From contig JACCGJ010023077.1 of NCBI GenBank assembly GCA_013407085.1, positions 1 through 64,000 of the forward strand: a stretch of 64,000 bases of DNA, read 5' to 3'. The stretch comes from Atriophallophorus winterbourni. Lineage: Eukaryota; Platyhelminthes; Trematoda; Plagiorchiida; Microphallidae. The notes under the pieces are model-generated. The model was not told the DNA's origin. It ran no database searches and saw only the letters and a program-made list of their open reading frames with translations. Position numbers and translations under genes: made by a program. Positions 20,591 through 31,870 of the stretch are shown here, piece after piece (position 1 is the first letter of the stretch; each line of letters starts with the position of its first letter).

Positions 20591-21539
20591 ATTAAAAAAG
20601 TGAAGGCAGATTAAGGAAAAATATTATGGAAATTAATATTTTATTTATTGTTTTGGGGAAAAATTGGCATGGTTATCAAGAGGTGTGTCTGGCATGCATT
20701 TATGGGTGTATCAGTTGTAAAACGATAGGTTTTGAATCATGTAATAAGAAAACTAAATTGATTGAGTACAATGACCTGGCGTTTAAGGGGACGGTCTATG
20801 AAGTTAGTCGTAGACAATAATGAACTAGTCATACTTCATCGAGCAGTATGGTATTTGAGTACGGTAACTGATATTGTGCGTGCGCCTAGTATTTTTACTG
20901 GCCAATGTTACTTGTTTGTTTAGAGGCTTCCTGAATACTGTGTTTTTAATGAGCTATGGTATGGAAGAAGAGCTTGTGTCTGTCTAAATCCAGGTAGACG
21001 AAAGTAACGCTCAGACATCGGCGATGTTCTCTACATCATGTTGTTGTGTGCATAGAAGGTTGAAGCTTGAATTTTTGCAGAAGTAGTAACTACGGATGAA
21101 TCCCCCTGTGTGCCCTTAATTGCATACGAAGGTTTAGGGAAAAATGTTAATTTTGCGCTTTTTTCGTCCGAAGCGCTTGTGTATTGGGGGTGAGATCAGG
21201 TTTCGTAGTAACATTATAAAATCTGCGTATGGATTTCAAAATATTTTTATTCTCTAATACCAATTGGGGTTCGCTCTTTCATGCTGTTTTGCAAAAGCGG
21301 ACAAAATCAGCACAATCTATCGGAATGCCCTATGAAGTGAGAATAAACCTTTTCAAGTCATTTAATGTGGCTAACGGCATGGTATTTTCTTCAAAAAATG
21401 TGCTTTGAGTTTTTTCATGAAAAGATACTTTGATGTCTATTTTATACGGTACCATAGATGCTTTTTTCTAGAAATATTTATTTTTATGAAAATAAAGAAG
21501 ATTTGAAATACTGGTTGGAGATTTTTTCCTAAGTCTCCA
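20591..21539. other. No recognisable gene or repeat
   Basis: AT-rich sequence. I see short open frames only and no spliced coding signal or internal repeat. Confidence 0.5.
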
Positions 21540-21960
21540 GATGGCCGACATTCAACCCATGGTTACGCGCAATTGCGCAACGAAACACCGGCCATGTTGT
21601 ATAAGATTACCGGAAATAGTGTTTGTATCTTCAAGCCAGGTCTTCGATGCACCAACAATCCTAGATTTACTTCTGTAGTCTCTCTGCATTCATTCCAGTT
21701 ATTTATTACGCACGTTGCAAGCATTTGTGTATAGTATGCTAACAGAATTTCTATACACCTCGCCTAATTTTGGAGAACCTCTGGGAGCAGAACCTGAGAT
21801 ATTACCACGTTTTTCGGTGTCTAATTGTGGTAGCACATTAGTACTTTATGTGGAACCTACATCGCTGGGAGATTGTGTCGTAGAGATTCATAATGCAGCG
21901 CGTTGAGTGCAGACGAAGCGAGGCTCTCGTTTGCTGCATTACAACTAAGCAGAGAATCCC
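21540..21960 (-). pseudogene. CR1-like endonuclease N-terminal fragment
   Basis: Minus-strand frames read SILYTNACNVRNK and RIVGASKTWLEDTN, the opening of a non-LTR endonuclease domain (usual forms TNAQSLRNK and ETWL). A separate copy from the one ending at 20590, since both carry the same domain start. Confidence 0.55.
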
Positions 21961-22834
21961 CACATATGTTTTCTAGAAGTACTGGAGCATTCTCGATTGA
22001 AATATACGCGGTTGCGGAGTTATTACATCGTCGTTTCCCAGAGTCTCCTTAGGTTTTGTTGGGTTGACACCTGAACGCTGAAACACGAAATAATTTGCAG
22101 AAGCTAAGCGACTGTCTTGCACCAATCTATAAAAGTCAACTTTGTAGAACAATTCATCCAGAAATTGAAGAATGTGAAGATTGATGAAGATAAAATAATG
22201 GTTTCTTTCGACGTAACGGCGTTATTCACATCAATCAATCAAACACTCGCAAAACAAATCATATCATCGTTGCTGCACGGAAAAGTAACTAACCACAACG
22301 GAAATCGATTACCACGATAAAGTTTGATGGAATTGATCGAGCTGTGCCTTTTAGGCAAACTTCAAGTTCAACGGTAAAATCTACGAGCAGATTTGAGGAA
22401 CACCAATGGGATCACCGATTTCGAGCCTTATTGCCGAAGCAGTCATGCAACGGTTGGAACGGATCGCTCTACCAATAATACGACCGAAGCTATGGATCCG
22501 CTATGTGAACGACACATTTTTGATCATGAAAAGAACTAAACTAGACGAATCGCATCGACTACTGGACTGCGTATTCAGAGAAATCCAATTTACCAGAGAA
22601 ACTGAAGTTAACAGCTGCCTGGCATTACTGGACGTTCAAGTGAGACGAACAAGCGAAGGAAATTTGGAGACCAGTGTCTACAGAAAGAATACGCACACGG
22701 TTTAAATCTTGAACTTCCACAGCAAACATATAACCAGCCTTAAACGCAGCTGTATTAGAAGCCTATTCAAAAGAGCAGCAACACTTTGCAGCACGCAGAA
22801 ACTGAGAAGATAAGACGAAGAATACCTGTTCAAA

Positions 22835-23419
22835 GTGTTCCAGAAGAATGGATACCAAAGAAGCTTCGTACTACGCCACAAATTCATCCGTAACCCACAA
22901 AGAAACTATGACGAAAACAGAGTTAGGCGCGCTCTCCCATATGTGCAGAATATATCAGAAATAGCAGTTCGATTCCTCCGGCCATTTGAAATAGAGGTCG
23001 CGCACAAACCCGTGTCAACATTACGCAACCACTTCAACAATATGACATACAAAGTTGCGAAAGAAGAACAATCGAATATTTTCTACAAGATTACGTGCAA
23101 AGATTGCGAAAAGAACAACATCGGACAAACCGGCCGCAAGCTAAGCACAAGAATACACGAACACCGGTTAGCTGTACGAAGGCACGACCCAAGGTCATTG
23201 ATTTCAATACATGTTGCTCAGTTCGGACACCAATTCGATTGGGACAACACGAAGACTTTAGCCAAAGAAAACAACCGACGAGCGCGAGAATTCTTTGAAG
23301 CGTGGCATTCATCAACGACATCAATCAACCAACACTTTCAATTGGCTACAACCTATGGACCATTGAAAAACCGATGGACGAGAATGCAATGCATGAATTC
23401 CACCAATCAACGAGAGTAA
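22835..23419 (+). pseudogene. PLE3 linker and GIY-YIG endonuclease
   Basis: 194 open codons. The linker has ALPYVQNISEIAVRFLRPF and HKPVSTLRNHF, a hallmark of PLE proteins before the nuclease. The nuclease reads FYKITCKDCEKNNIGQTGRK, where the second motif is NIGQ instead of the usual YIGQ, and continues STRIHEHRLAVRRHD. The catalytic Tyr change plus the broken RT make this copy inactive. Confidence 0.85.
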
Positions 23420-23526
23420 TGCCGAACGGACAGCTGGACCTTATAAAATCCAATGAATACCAATTTTAAGTCACTTCGAAAGAAGTTCTCCTGATGATAT
23501 CATCTGGCTTGATGACGAAACGTCCT

Positions 23527-23555
23527 ACAACAACAACAATAATAATAATATATAT
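23527..23555 (+). repeat. (AAC)n(AAT)n(AT)n microsatellite tail of PLE3
   Basis: Begins right after the GAAACGTCC motif, reading CAACAACAACAATAATAATA. It looks like the 3' tail of the insertion. Confidence 0.7.
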
Positions 23556-23976
23556 TTTTGGACATCCAAGGCATGTAATGCAAGATCAGTTTATCAAAAT
23601 TGGAACAGCAGAAGGAAATAAAACGGTGCAAATGACCGAAGTGAGCGGGATTTTTAAATAATTTTTTCCGTTCAATAATGGGAACGAACATTAAGTAAGA
23701 AAAAATCTTAATGTCTAATAACAGTAAGGTTTAATTTAAATTTTGTTAGAATTTACAAAATGCAAAGATGGGAAAACATGGAAAACATAAATGGGAGGTA
23801 ATTATGGAAAAAGTGGAGTGAATTGTAATAAATTGTCATAAAAAATTGATAAATAAATTATAAATGCATCAATTCATGTTTTTTACGGAAAGATTGGTTG
23901 AGAAGATGGAAAAGGAAACATTAATACATCAGAATAAGAAAATCTAAGAAATTCTGGGGGATGAGAGAGGGTGTGG

Positions 23977-24235
23977 TTAATAACATGGGAGTAGGGTACG
24001 CTGAGTACTCCATTGCTCTTGAAGAATTGTCGACGAATCGAACCAAAATGTGTTCACCAGCTGGGTTTTCGTTATCTGCAGAAGAGTGAATCGCAAATGG
24101 AACAAATCTCGGGCGGATAGATTTCGAGCCAGTTTCAGTGATGGTTTGGTATTCGAAGACACTGGAGTATAATGAAAGATATTCTCTTCACCATCATGGT
24201 GAGTGGTCATCAAAGTGAAATAGTTCATCATTTAA
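23977..24235 (-). mobile_element. CR1-like 3' end fragment
   Basis: Minus-strand 3' UTR containing the family hairpin, read on the plus strand as CTCTTCACCATCATGGTGAG (24183-24202). No RT coding remains. Confidence 0.55.
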
Positions 24236-24690
24236 AAAAATAAGAATGTACAATAAAAACATAATGATTTTCAGGTTTTTTACTTTTTTTATTTTTTGGT
24301 AGATTTTATTCTTTTGCAAGTTTGGAAAAAATGTGACATTTATAAGCCTCATATGAAATAAAAGACAGATATATACATAATGGTGTATAGAAAATGTCAT
24401 GGAAGGCAATGTGACAAATAGACAAATGTAATGCAAGTCCCAACCTATGACGAGACATGCATAGACCCTATGTAACCTGACACTACAACAGCGTTCTAAA
24501 TAGATAATCAGAAAAATATTTTTATAGATGTTTCGAAATTTTTTTGGGAGACATTTGTTTACGATAGAAACCTGAATTGAAACAATAAGGATAACTATGT
24601 TTAAACAAAAGGGGGCAAGATAAGCCTAAAGAGATACAATAAGTGAAGGTACATATAATACTAGTCCCAGGTTTTGATGCATGTATGTTG

Positions 24691-24797
24691 TATTTATGAA
24701 AGCACGAGCCTGATCCAGGCAAAGTGCCGCACGGTCATAGACTGCACGTGGGCTGATATACTGTCAGGTTGCCCAGGCCTAGACAGATATGAGGGGG
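24691..24797 (-). repeat. SINE-like repeat S1, copy 10 (5'-truncated)
   Basis: Well-matching tail half of the family (GAAAGCACGAGCCTGATCC to GACAGATATGAG). In sense orientation the 5' half is missing, as expected for target-primed insertion. Confidence 0.85.
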
Positions 24798-24914
24798 GGA
24801 ATAAAAATAGATGTAACATACGTAGACCGTAATTAACCTGACACTTAATAATACCATGTATTTCGGACATTGTGAACAGTTATATGCGTGTGCTAATATA
24901 TAAAATACTTAAAA

Positions 24915-26677
24915 TTGTTTCAATAACCAGGAATACCGTGACAAAATATATTGTCTAAAGAAGCGTTTATTTTGAGAATTTCGCATTGCGATGGAGCAGT
25001 AAGAGAATCAACAAGTGTTTTAAATTTACCTGTAGATGTGCACATGCGAAGATGGAGTGGAAGAGAATTACAAAGATGCGCATACCTAATTAAAAAGAAG
25101 TTTTGTCGAACTTTAGTGCGAGTAAGGAGAATATGTAATAGCCTCATTCGGTTACGTCGTACAGAACGATTGCAATCTCGGAAGCGCATGGTGGATCTAA
25201 GCCTAACTTAGTGCTCTGTGATGATTCGGAAGAAAAGAAAAAGATTAAGGCAAATTCTGCGTAACCATAGCGGGTCAATGTCTAGTAGATTGCATCTTAC
25301 TTTATAAGATGAAGGATTAGAGTAGCCTAACATGATTTTGCTAATTCTACGTTGAAGGCTTTCTAAGAGAATACAGTCACGCCTACCGATGTGAGAGTAG
25401 GCTATATTACAGTAGTCAAGAAGCGGTAATATTTTCATTTTATATAGACTTAGTCTACTTTCACGAAGGAGGAATTTTTGATTTATCAAACCAAAATTCT
25501 GTCTAGCTATTGCTATGAGAAATCTTACTTGTTCGTTGAAAATAAGAGATGGAGAATATCTAAATCCCAAGTCTTTGATTTCGTTAGAAAATGCGAGTGG
25601 TGTTTTGTTGAGAATAATACTACCGGGGGGTATTGAGCAGCGTATACCCATGAATTGCGTCTTCAGAGATGAGAATTCTAAACCCCATTGTGAGCCCCAA
25701 CTTGAGAGGGTTGGAAGATCGTCGTTAGGAGAGTCTATAGCCTGTGATATTTCCATGGCTGGAAAAGCTAAAACAAGTTTAATATCATCCGCAAAGATAA
25801 AAAGCTTTGAGTTTTTTAACGAAATCTTGCACATCATTAATATATATAAGAAAAAGGAGGGGACCAAGTACGCTACCCTGAATGACTCCACTCTGTATAG
25901 TTTGTGTTTCAGAGGATATGCCATTAACAGAAACGGGAAAGGTGCGATCAGTAAGATATGAACAGAACCAATTGAATAGGGATCCGGAAATACCAAGTGA
26001 TGATAATTTTTGAAGAAGAAGAGAATGAGGAACCTTATCAAATGCTTTGGTAATGTATAAGAAAACTGTCAGTACAGCTAATCCATGATCTATGGAGGCC
26101 GTTATATGGTCCAAATATTCCAGCTGACAGGTAATGCAGGACTTTTGATTTAAAAAGCCATGTTGGAATGGAGAGAAAGCGTTTGGGCCCAAGTAAGCTA
26201 TTAATGCGTTCTTGATCAACTTTTCGAATAGCCTAGAGAGAAAAGGTGTGTGATTAATTGGGCGATAATTACTGACGATGTGCGAACTCCCTGTTTTAAG
26301 CCGAGGTGCAATGTAGAATGTTTCTATTCGAAGGGGGAAAATACCAGATTTAATAGAAAGATTAAACAGGTTTAATAAAATTAAAGGTATATCATCCGTA
26401 TTTAGTTGCAAGATTGCTGGAACAAAGCCCACAATATCAGGCTTGTAAGAAGCTTTGCTTCGCCGACACATTGCGCTAACTTCTTGTAAACTAAAGGAGA
26501 TGGAATCCATACACATTGAATTAATATTTTGATTTGGGAGTACAGGTTATACACTGGTATTGAATGACTGACTAAAATAGTTCAGAAAAACCTTACTTAT
26601 TGCTGAAGAGTCTGAATAACAGTCATTCATGTTACTATGTATTTGGGCACTTTTTGAGAGAAACAAGTCTACGGCTC
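24915..26677 (-). mobile_element. CR1-like non-LTR element (family B), split by the BEL/Pao insertion
   Basis: Minus strand. RT frames 25785-26516 and 25208-26041 overlap through a frameshift, and the C-terminus continues to 24920. Visible blocks are KPDIVGFVPAILQL, FLYITKAFDKVPHSLL, SGVIQGSVLGPLLFLIYIND and FIFADDIKLVL. The upstream end at 26677 is exactly the boundary of the BEL element, so the 5' remainder should continue beyond 29521, but I see only weak traces there. Confidence 0.85.
25208..26516 (-). pseudogene. CR1-like reverse transcriptase (frameshifted)
   Basis: Two overlapping open frames (243 and 277 codons) carry RT blocks in order, the intact catalytic FADD near 25790 and the thumb region (SLYKMKILPLLDYCNIAYS, LLESLQRRISKIMLGYS). 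The join needs one frame change between about 25800 and 26040. Otherwise the domain is complete from fingers to thumb. Confidence 0.85.
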
Positions 26678-27234
26678 TGTAAAAATCCGCATCAATGTCT
26701 TGAAAATTCCTCTTTCGGTCCAGCAAGATCAAACGAACTGGAGACATTTGTTCCCACCCTACACCCGTGTTCCTTATCAAGTTTTTTGTGTTATAATTTT
26801 CCGGTGATATTTTTTTTCTTTAAATTGAAAATAACATTCAAACTTAATGTAAAATCTGTAAGAGTTTTCTTCCTCGAACATTGTTCCTTTGTTTAACTGC
26901 ACTTCGGCTTCCGCACATTTTGATTTGTCCGTTACCCGTGTTTACCGTTATTGGAAAACGGTAATTTTTGTTGCTCTCAACTGAGCTGTTTGACTTCCGT
27001 TTATTGGACGCGTTGGGTTTGCATTGAAACCTGTATTCGATTACTGTTGAGGTTTGTTATATTTTGCTTTTTAATCGTCTTTGTCAATATAGTACAGCGT
27101 AAATTGACGTATTGTTCTGATTTGGGATCGATTCGTAAACGCTCGTCATTCCCGGTATAAGAATCTCGTGGCTTGTAGCAGGCAACTAGTTTCCGTGACA
27201 GAAACTATTCCCCAGTGACGATTTGGTCGCTACA
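26678..27234 (+). repeat. BEL/Pao 5' LTR (557 bp)
   Basis: Starts TGTAAAAATCCGC and ends GGTCGCTACA. Its outer parts match 29191-29516; about 230 bp in its middle (roughly 26830-27065) are missing from the 3' LTR. Confidence 0.9.
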
Positions 27235-27610
27235 GTACTCAGCGTTGGAATTCGATTTGGATCGTATTTGTCTCAATTGGAGAAAATACAGTACTCAACG
27301 TTAAAATTCGATTTGGACCGTATTTGTCTCAATTGGAGAAAATACAGTACTCAACGTTGGAATTCGATTTGGCCCGCATTTGTCTCAATTGGAGAAAATA
27401 CAGTACTCAACGTTGGAATTCGATTTGGATCGTATTTGTCTCAATTGGAGAAAATACAGTACTCAACGTTAAAATTCGATTTGGACTATTTGTCTCAATT
27501 GGAGAAAATACAGTACTCAACGTTGGAATTCGATTTGGCCCGCATTTGTCTCAATTGGAGAAAATACAGTACTCAATGTCAAATTTGTGGACGCTACAGT
27601 ACTCAACGTC
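27233..27610 (+). repeat. 56-bp tandem repeat at the LTR/interior junction
   Basis: Unit starts (CAGTACTCAACGTTGG) fall at 27233, 27289, 27345, 27401, 27457, 27511 and 27567, with one unit 2 bp short and a last partial unit near 27597. The first unit begins within the last bases of the 5' LTR, so each unit repeats TACAGTACTC across the junction. The unit length is not a multiple of three, so it is not a protein repeat. Confidence 0.92.
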
Positions 27611-27628
27611 GAATTCGCTGACGTCAAT

Positions 27629-28726
27629 ATGCCTGTTACCCGCAGTTTTGTGGAAAAAATCAAATCCTCCCAACAATTGGTCGATAATGGAACGAAACAC
27701 ACCGCAGGTGAGCGCATTCATTGTTCTTTTGAGGGCTCTCGAGGTAGCCTAAGGGGTTCAAAGATAGAATCAAACATCCTTGTTCGTAAGGCTAAGATGC
27801 GTTTGGAACGACTAAAACTGTCGCAGGAACGTGAAGCTCTCGAAATGCAGCACAAAGAGAAATTGCTTGATGCGTTATACGAGGTTGAAATAACTGAGAA
27901 TGCTGCTTCGGCAAGTTATCTCGCGCATTGTGAGCATCAAAAGGAAAAAGTAGCTGACTACCCTCGTTCGGAGGTAGAAGATTCTGTTCGTAATAAAAAA
28001 CCCGGCAGTTTACCAAGATCTGACCTTCCGAAGATAGAATTGATATCTTTTGATGGTTCAGCTAGCACCTACGGGAAATTTTGTCGTCAGTTCGAGAACT
28101 ATGTGGAGTCTAGAACTCTTGATGACGGACAAAAGTTCCTATGTTTGCTAAATTATTGCCGAGGTATAGCAAAAGAATCTATTGAAGAGTGTGTCATGCT
28201 GCCACCTGAACGTGCGTATAAGCGGGCGAGATCAATCCTGAAGGACCTTTTCGGGCAACCGCATACAATAGCAAGGCCTGTTAGTCTCGTTAATTGTCAA
28301 GAAATTGTTTCTACTGGTGTAATGTTGAAGGATATTGACCTTTGTGTTGTCGATGGTGATCAGGAAGCTGAGTTACCTGACACTGAATTAGCTCAGTCGG
28401 ATTTTGTGACTGAATTTTCCGACACTAATTCGGATCAGATGGTGACTAAGCCTGGCCCACCTGACACCAAATCAGCCCAAATGAAAAGTAGGCCTGGTTC
28501 ACATGACACTGAATCAGCCTTAATTGGGGCGACGTATGGTCAGCACGACAATCCGTATGATTGGCGTAAACCTTTGGGTTGTATACCTGATGAACCATTT
28601 ATGTTTGGGAACTCGGATACAATATTTTGTAATTTAGATTTGTTTAGATGGCGCAAAATGTCGCTGTTAGAGGATGCAATACATAAGGCTCGTTCGGGTA
28701 GGATATCATTCATGAGCTTATTGTAG
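27629..28726 (+). CDS. BEL/Pao gag-like protein
   Basis: 365 codons from the ATG of MPVTRSF; the frame is open further upstream into the tandem repeat. An N-terminal charged coiled-coil-like part (residues 60-120) precedes a DUF1759-type block (LPKIELISFDGSASTYGKFC at about residue 136, then QKFLCLLNYCRGIAKESIEE, ending FGQPHTIARP at about 230), the capsid-like region of BEL/Pao gag. The C-terminal part carries three imperfect PDTxxAQ-type units and then diverges. The downstream polyprotein is missing. Confidence 0.85.
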   Translation: MPVTRSFVEKIKSSQQLVDNGTKHTAGERIHCSFEGSRGSLRGSKIESNILVRKAKMRLERLKLSQEREALEMQHKEKLLDALYEVEITENAASASYLAHCEHQKEKVADYPRSEVEDSVRNKKPGSLPRSDLPKIELISFDGSASTYGKFCRQFENYVESRTLDDGQKFLCLLNYCRGIAKESIEECVMLPPERAYKRARSILKDLFGQPHTIARPVSLVNCQEIVSTGVMLKDIDLCVVDGDQEAELPDTELAQSDFVTEFSDTNSDQMVTKPGPPDTKSAQMKSRPGSHDTESALIGATYGQHDNPYDWRKPLGCIPDEPFMFGNSDTIFCNLDLFRWRKMSLLEDAIHKARSGRISFMSLL

Positions 28727-28734
28727 GGCGCTGG

Positions 28735-29190
28735 CAGAACCGGAGGACGTGGTGGGTCTTTGTCTAGCAAACATTTTCCCTATAAAAAGCCACAGGTGTC
28801 CAGTGATGGTGATGCGACGTGGCGTGTGTGACTCGCCACTAAATAAAGTCACTTGCTTAATTCTACTGTACCTGGGTGTCGGGCCCGGGGGCTGGTGCTT
28901 AAGGTGGGAGGCGGGTTTTCGGATCTGCTGACCCCAGAAGTACCACCAAGCATTCAGTCTGCCGGTTGCATGCGAAGACGAACGTTGATTACACTGAAGG
29001 CAAATGTTTTAGGTGGGAGGCGGGTCTTCGTGTCTGCCAACTCCAGAGATACCACCAAACATTTTATCGTCGAGTCGCTGTCATTGGTCGCGCAGGTACA
29101 CGGTTCGGGTAGCCAGGTAGAGGAGAGCCCCGCAGTTCAGTGTTTGTTTCTCTACTTGCTTTTCAGATTTTGAGGAATTTTGGTGGGCGG
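28735..29190 (+). repeat. Interior 3' part of the BEL element with a module shared with 37.2 kb
   Basis: About 28735-28850 (centred on CCCTATAAAAAGCCACA and GACTCGCCAC) resembles 37195-37310 in the insertion within the gypsy integrase. Two further direct repeats read GGTGGGAGGCGGGT at about 28903 and 29012. Confidence 0.65.
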
Positions 29191-29516
29191 TGTATGAATC
29201 CGCGTCGATGTCTCGAAAATTCCTCTTTCGGTCCAGCAAGATCAAACGAACTGAAGCCATTCCTTCCCACCCCACACCCGTGTTTCTTATCAAGTTTTTT
29301 GTGTCATAATTTTCCAGTGATATTTTTTGTTTGTTCTTCATATTGAAAATTTTTAATCGTCTTTGTCAATATAGTACAGCGTAAATTGACGTATTGTTCT
29401 GATTTGGGATCGATTCGTAAACGCTCGTCACTCCCGGTAGAAGATTCTCGTGGCTCGTAGCAGGCAACTAGTTTCCGTGACAGAAACTATTCTCCAGTGA
29501 CGATTTGGTCGCTACA
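29191..29516 (+). repeat. BEL/Pao 3' LTR (326 bp, internally deleted)
   Basis: Starts TGTATGAATCCGCG after a purine-rich tract and ends GGTCGCTACA. Compared with the 5' LTR it lacks about 230 internal bases. Confidence 0.9.
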
Positions 29517-29959
29517 GGCTCTCTGATTTTTTGTATTCGACTAAGATTGTATATACTTGATTTCCTTTCATACACAGACTGATTCTATAGATCAGAACTA
29601 ACTGAGGATTGGGCTCAAAGTCGGCTAATCGCAATCGATTCTGCACACATTTGTGATCTAAGCTGCGTCATGATTTAGCCTCCTTTATAAAATGCTCTCA
29701 TTGGTTCAGGATAAGAATATTTCTGGTCCTAGTTTTCACACTTCTTTTAAGAACAGCGCCTTTTCGCAAATCATTCAATTCACTCGGATTCGAGTTCAAT
29801 TTGAATTTATTGTCGCAAAGTTGATGAGACGCTGCTCAGCATTCTTACATGTAGATGAACGCACTACCATTTGTGATCGCTGGCTATTAATTCATACGCT
29901 GGACTTTCCCCAATCCTGAAAGTCGATTTTCACATGTCCATTTAGACTAAGATGGTCCT

Positions 29960-30250
29960 CTTCCTTCTTCAAACAATATTACATATATTTTGATTCCTGT
30001 TGTTCGATATACTAGATGGCCTATCACCGTTCCTATTTCTGATATAACTTCTGATTCCGTGGCTCGTGCTTGCATCCATCATTGAGTTGCAATCTTTAGC
30101 ACACATGCTGTTAGCATTCCTCGGTTGTCAACATATCCGCACTACTGCCCATGATCCATCTGCTAACGGTTTATTTGAAAGATTCCATAGAGAGTTGAAA
30201 GCTGCTTTAACGTGTCAAGTTACCACGAGAAAGTGGGCAGTAATATAAAA
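29960..30250 (+). pseudogene. Ty3/gypsy integrase core fragment, decayed
   Basis: Frames read RYTRWPITVPISDIT and VARACI, then in another frame LGCQHIRTTAHDPSANGLFE and RFHRELKAAL, which are the middle and end of a gypsy integrase core with the catalytic Glu of the NGLFERFH block. Sequence between the two is deleted. No LTRs are visible nearby. Confidence 0.75.
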
Positions 30251-30739
30251 ATTAGTAGTGGAAAGCCACCCATAATTAATCACTAACACTAGAAAATCAT
30301 TTTACACATCATTAAAAATGAAAATTGGACTACAGTTTTCCCCTCTGATCATTTTGTTGTATTCTCAGGAATCTTTATAATGAAATAGCGCTTTACTCCA
30401 GAAATCCACTACTTGATATGCTAGACGACCCAAACAAAGTAAATTTTAAAAGGTAGAAAATCGTATTCCATAATTAAAATCATGTGTTTGTAATACGCAT
30501 GGTATCTGTTCTCTTCTGTGTGCGTACGAACTTTCTAACACCTCAGTACAGAACTTAAACCAAAAAGTGACTTCTGATGAGTGCACAGCACTTAAATCCC
30601 ATGAAAAACAGAAGCATTATCTAAATTAACCAACGCTAGAACATCGAAAACTCTGCGGAATTGTTGGTAATGGTTGCACAGTAATAACTGAGCATAGTGC
30701 TGATTTTGAGTAATTTCTTGTATTTTTCAGTGCATATTA

Positions 30740-31870
30740 CAATATCAAGCCATAGGTGATCACACACCCTTCGGGCGATACGTTAGACGCCATCAAAATT
30801 AAACTGTTTGATATTCATTTTGTTTGTGAGAAATTTACAATCTTCTACAAACGTGACGAAACAGGCTTTGTACCAGCAATTTGCAAAATGGGATCTGAAG
30901 ACGTCTTCCTATTACTACTTAATCACTTAAATGCATTCACAAATCAGCACCTTCCCCTCAGAATGAACACATCCAATTGTTATTCATAGACACATGTTCG
31001 GATCACTATTTACGGTTATCAAGTTATCGACCAAATAATCTCACACCCTTATATCTATAATGTTTGGAAAGCTTGTCAGGCAGGCAACCCTTGAATACCT
31101 GACACCAAACTATTTCATATGAAAGCAGCACGTATTTATTAACAGAAAATCCAGCATTACTTGTCAACTAGTATTTCTTCATTACGTCACACAATCACTA
31201 GAATCAGGCATTGGAGCCATCGTTTTTCAGCGATATTAATAAAGCATTTGGCAGGGTCATGCATAATCTACTCTTCGCAAAATTATCTGCTTTAAGCATT
31301 ACTGGAAACCTCTTTTCATTGTTCAAATCTTTTTTCACTGGTCCCACCTTATCTGTAGATATAAATGGCCACCGTTCACGAAAGTTGCATGTTCCATGCG
31401 GAGTCATACGAGGAAGCGCTTTACGTCCATTTAATTTTTGATATGTATTAACGATATACTATGTCATAATACACTACAAGATCTTTTTGTTTACAGATGA
31501 TATAAAAGTCGTCATAGCCTTTCCATCTAACCAGACTGGCGACTGTATATTGGAATTGAACTAAGATCTGCATGCTCTACTTCAACGGAGTATTCAAAAC
31601 TGCCTGAAGTTTTCCACCAATAAATTTAATTTCATAAATTTTAAATATATCATTTCGAACGAATCGATCATCTTGAGTGATTCACTACTTCAGCCAGCAC
31701 AATCTTCCACACGATCCATTACATCGTTTCCGGATAAGCATAAATATAACGAAAGATGTAACATCCTTAAACTAGATTTATGATGGTTTCGTAGAATACG
31801 ACAAAAACGTGTACTTTTTTCACAGAATATTGAAAAAGGTAACATCGACATTGATTTACAATTTGATTTC
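30740..31870 (+). pseudogene. Decayed CR1-like reverse transcriptase (family B)
   Basis: Plus-strand frames read DETGFVPAICKMGSEDVFLL, DINKAFGRVMHNLLFAKLSA, CGVIRGSALRP and FLFTDDIKVVIAF. The catalytic FADD reads FTDD. Multiple stops separate the blocks. Confidence 0.8.

Larger units (their letters stand above)
22117..23560 (+). mobile_element. Penelope-like element PLE3, 5'-truncated, with RT, GIY-YIG nuclease and 3' hairpin
   Basis: RT blocks at 22117-22320 (MVSFDVTALFTSI) and 22406-22705 (MGSPISSLIAEAVMQ), then the linker and nuclease at 22835-23419. The catalytic motif YVDD of the family reads YVND here (near 22508), a substitution expected to abolish polymerase activity. A hairpin with CTGATGA (23491-23497), stem TCATC/GATGA and GAAACGTCC (23517-23525) lies 70-100 bp after the stop, followed by an (AAC)n(AAT)n tract. 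Several stops separate the frames. Confidence 0.88.
26678..29516 (+). mobile_element. BEL/Pao LTR retrotransposon, internally deleted, with both LTRs
   Basis: 2.8 kb flanked by the 5-bp target duplication GGCTC (26673-26677 and 29517-29521). The 5' LTR is 26678-27234 and the 3' LTR 29191-29516; both start TGTA and end TACA. The interior has a 56-bp tandem repeat, a gag-like frame with a DUF1759/Pao-type block, and no protease, RT or integrase. A purine-rich GGTGGGCGG precedes the 3' LTR. It interrupts a minus-strand CR1-like element. It is non-autonomous. Confidence 0.9.

Noticed and set aside
27233..27610. Regular 56-bp repeats that could suggest a CRISPR-like array
   Set aside because: Units are contiguous without unique spacers, and they lie at an LTR/interior junction in a eukaryotic BEL element.
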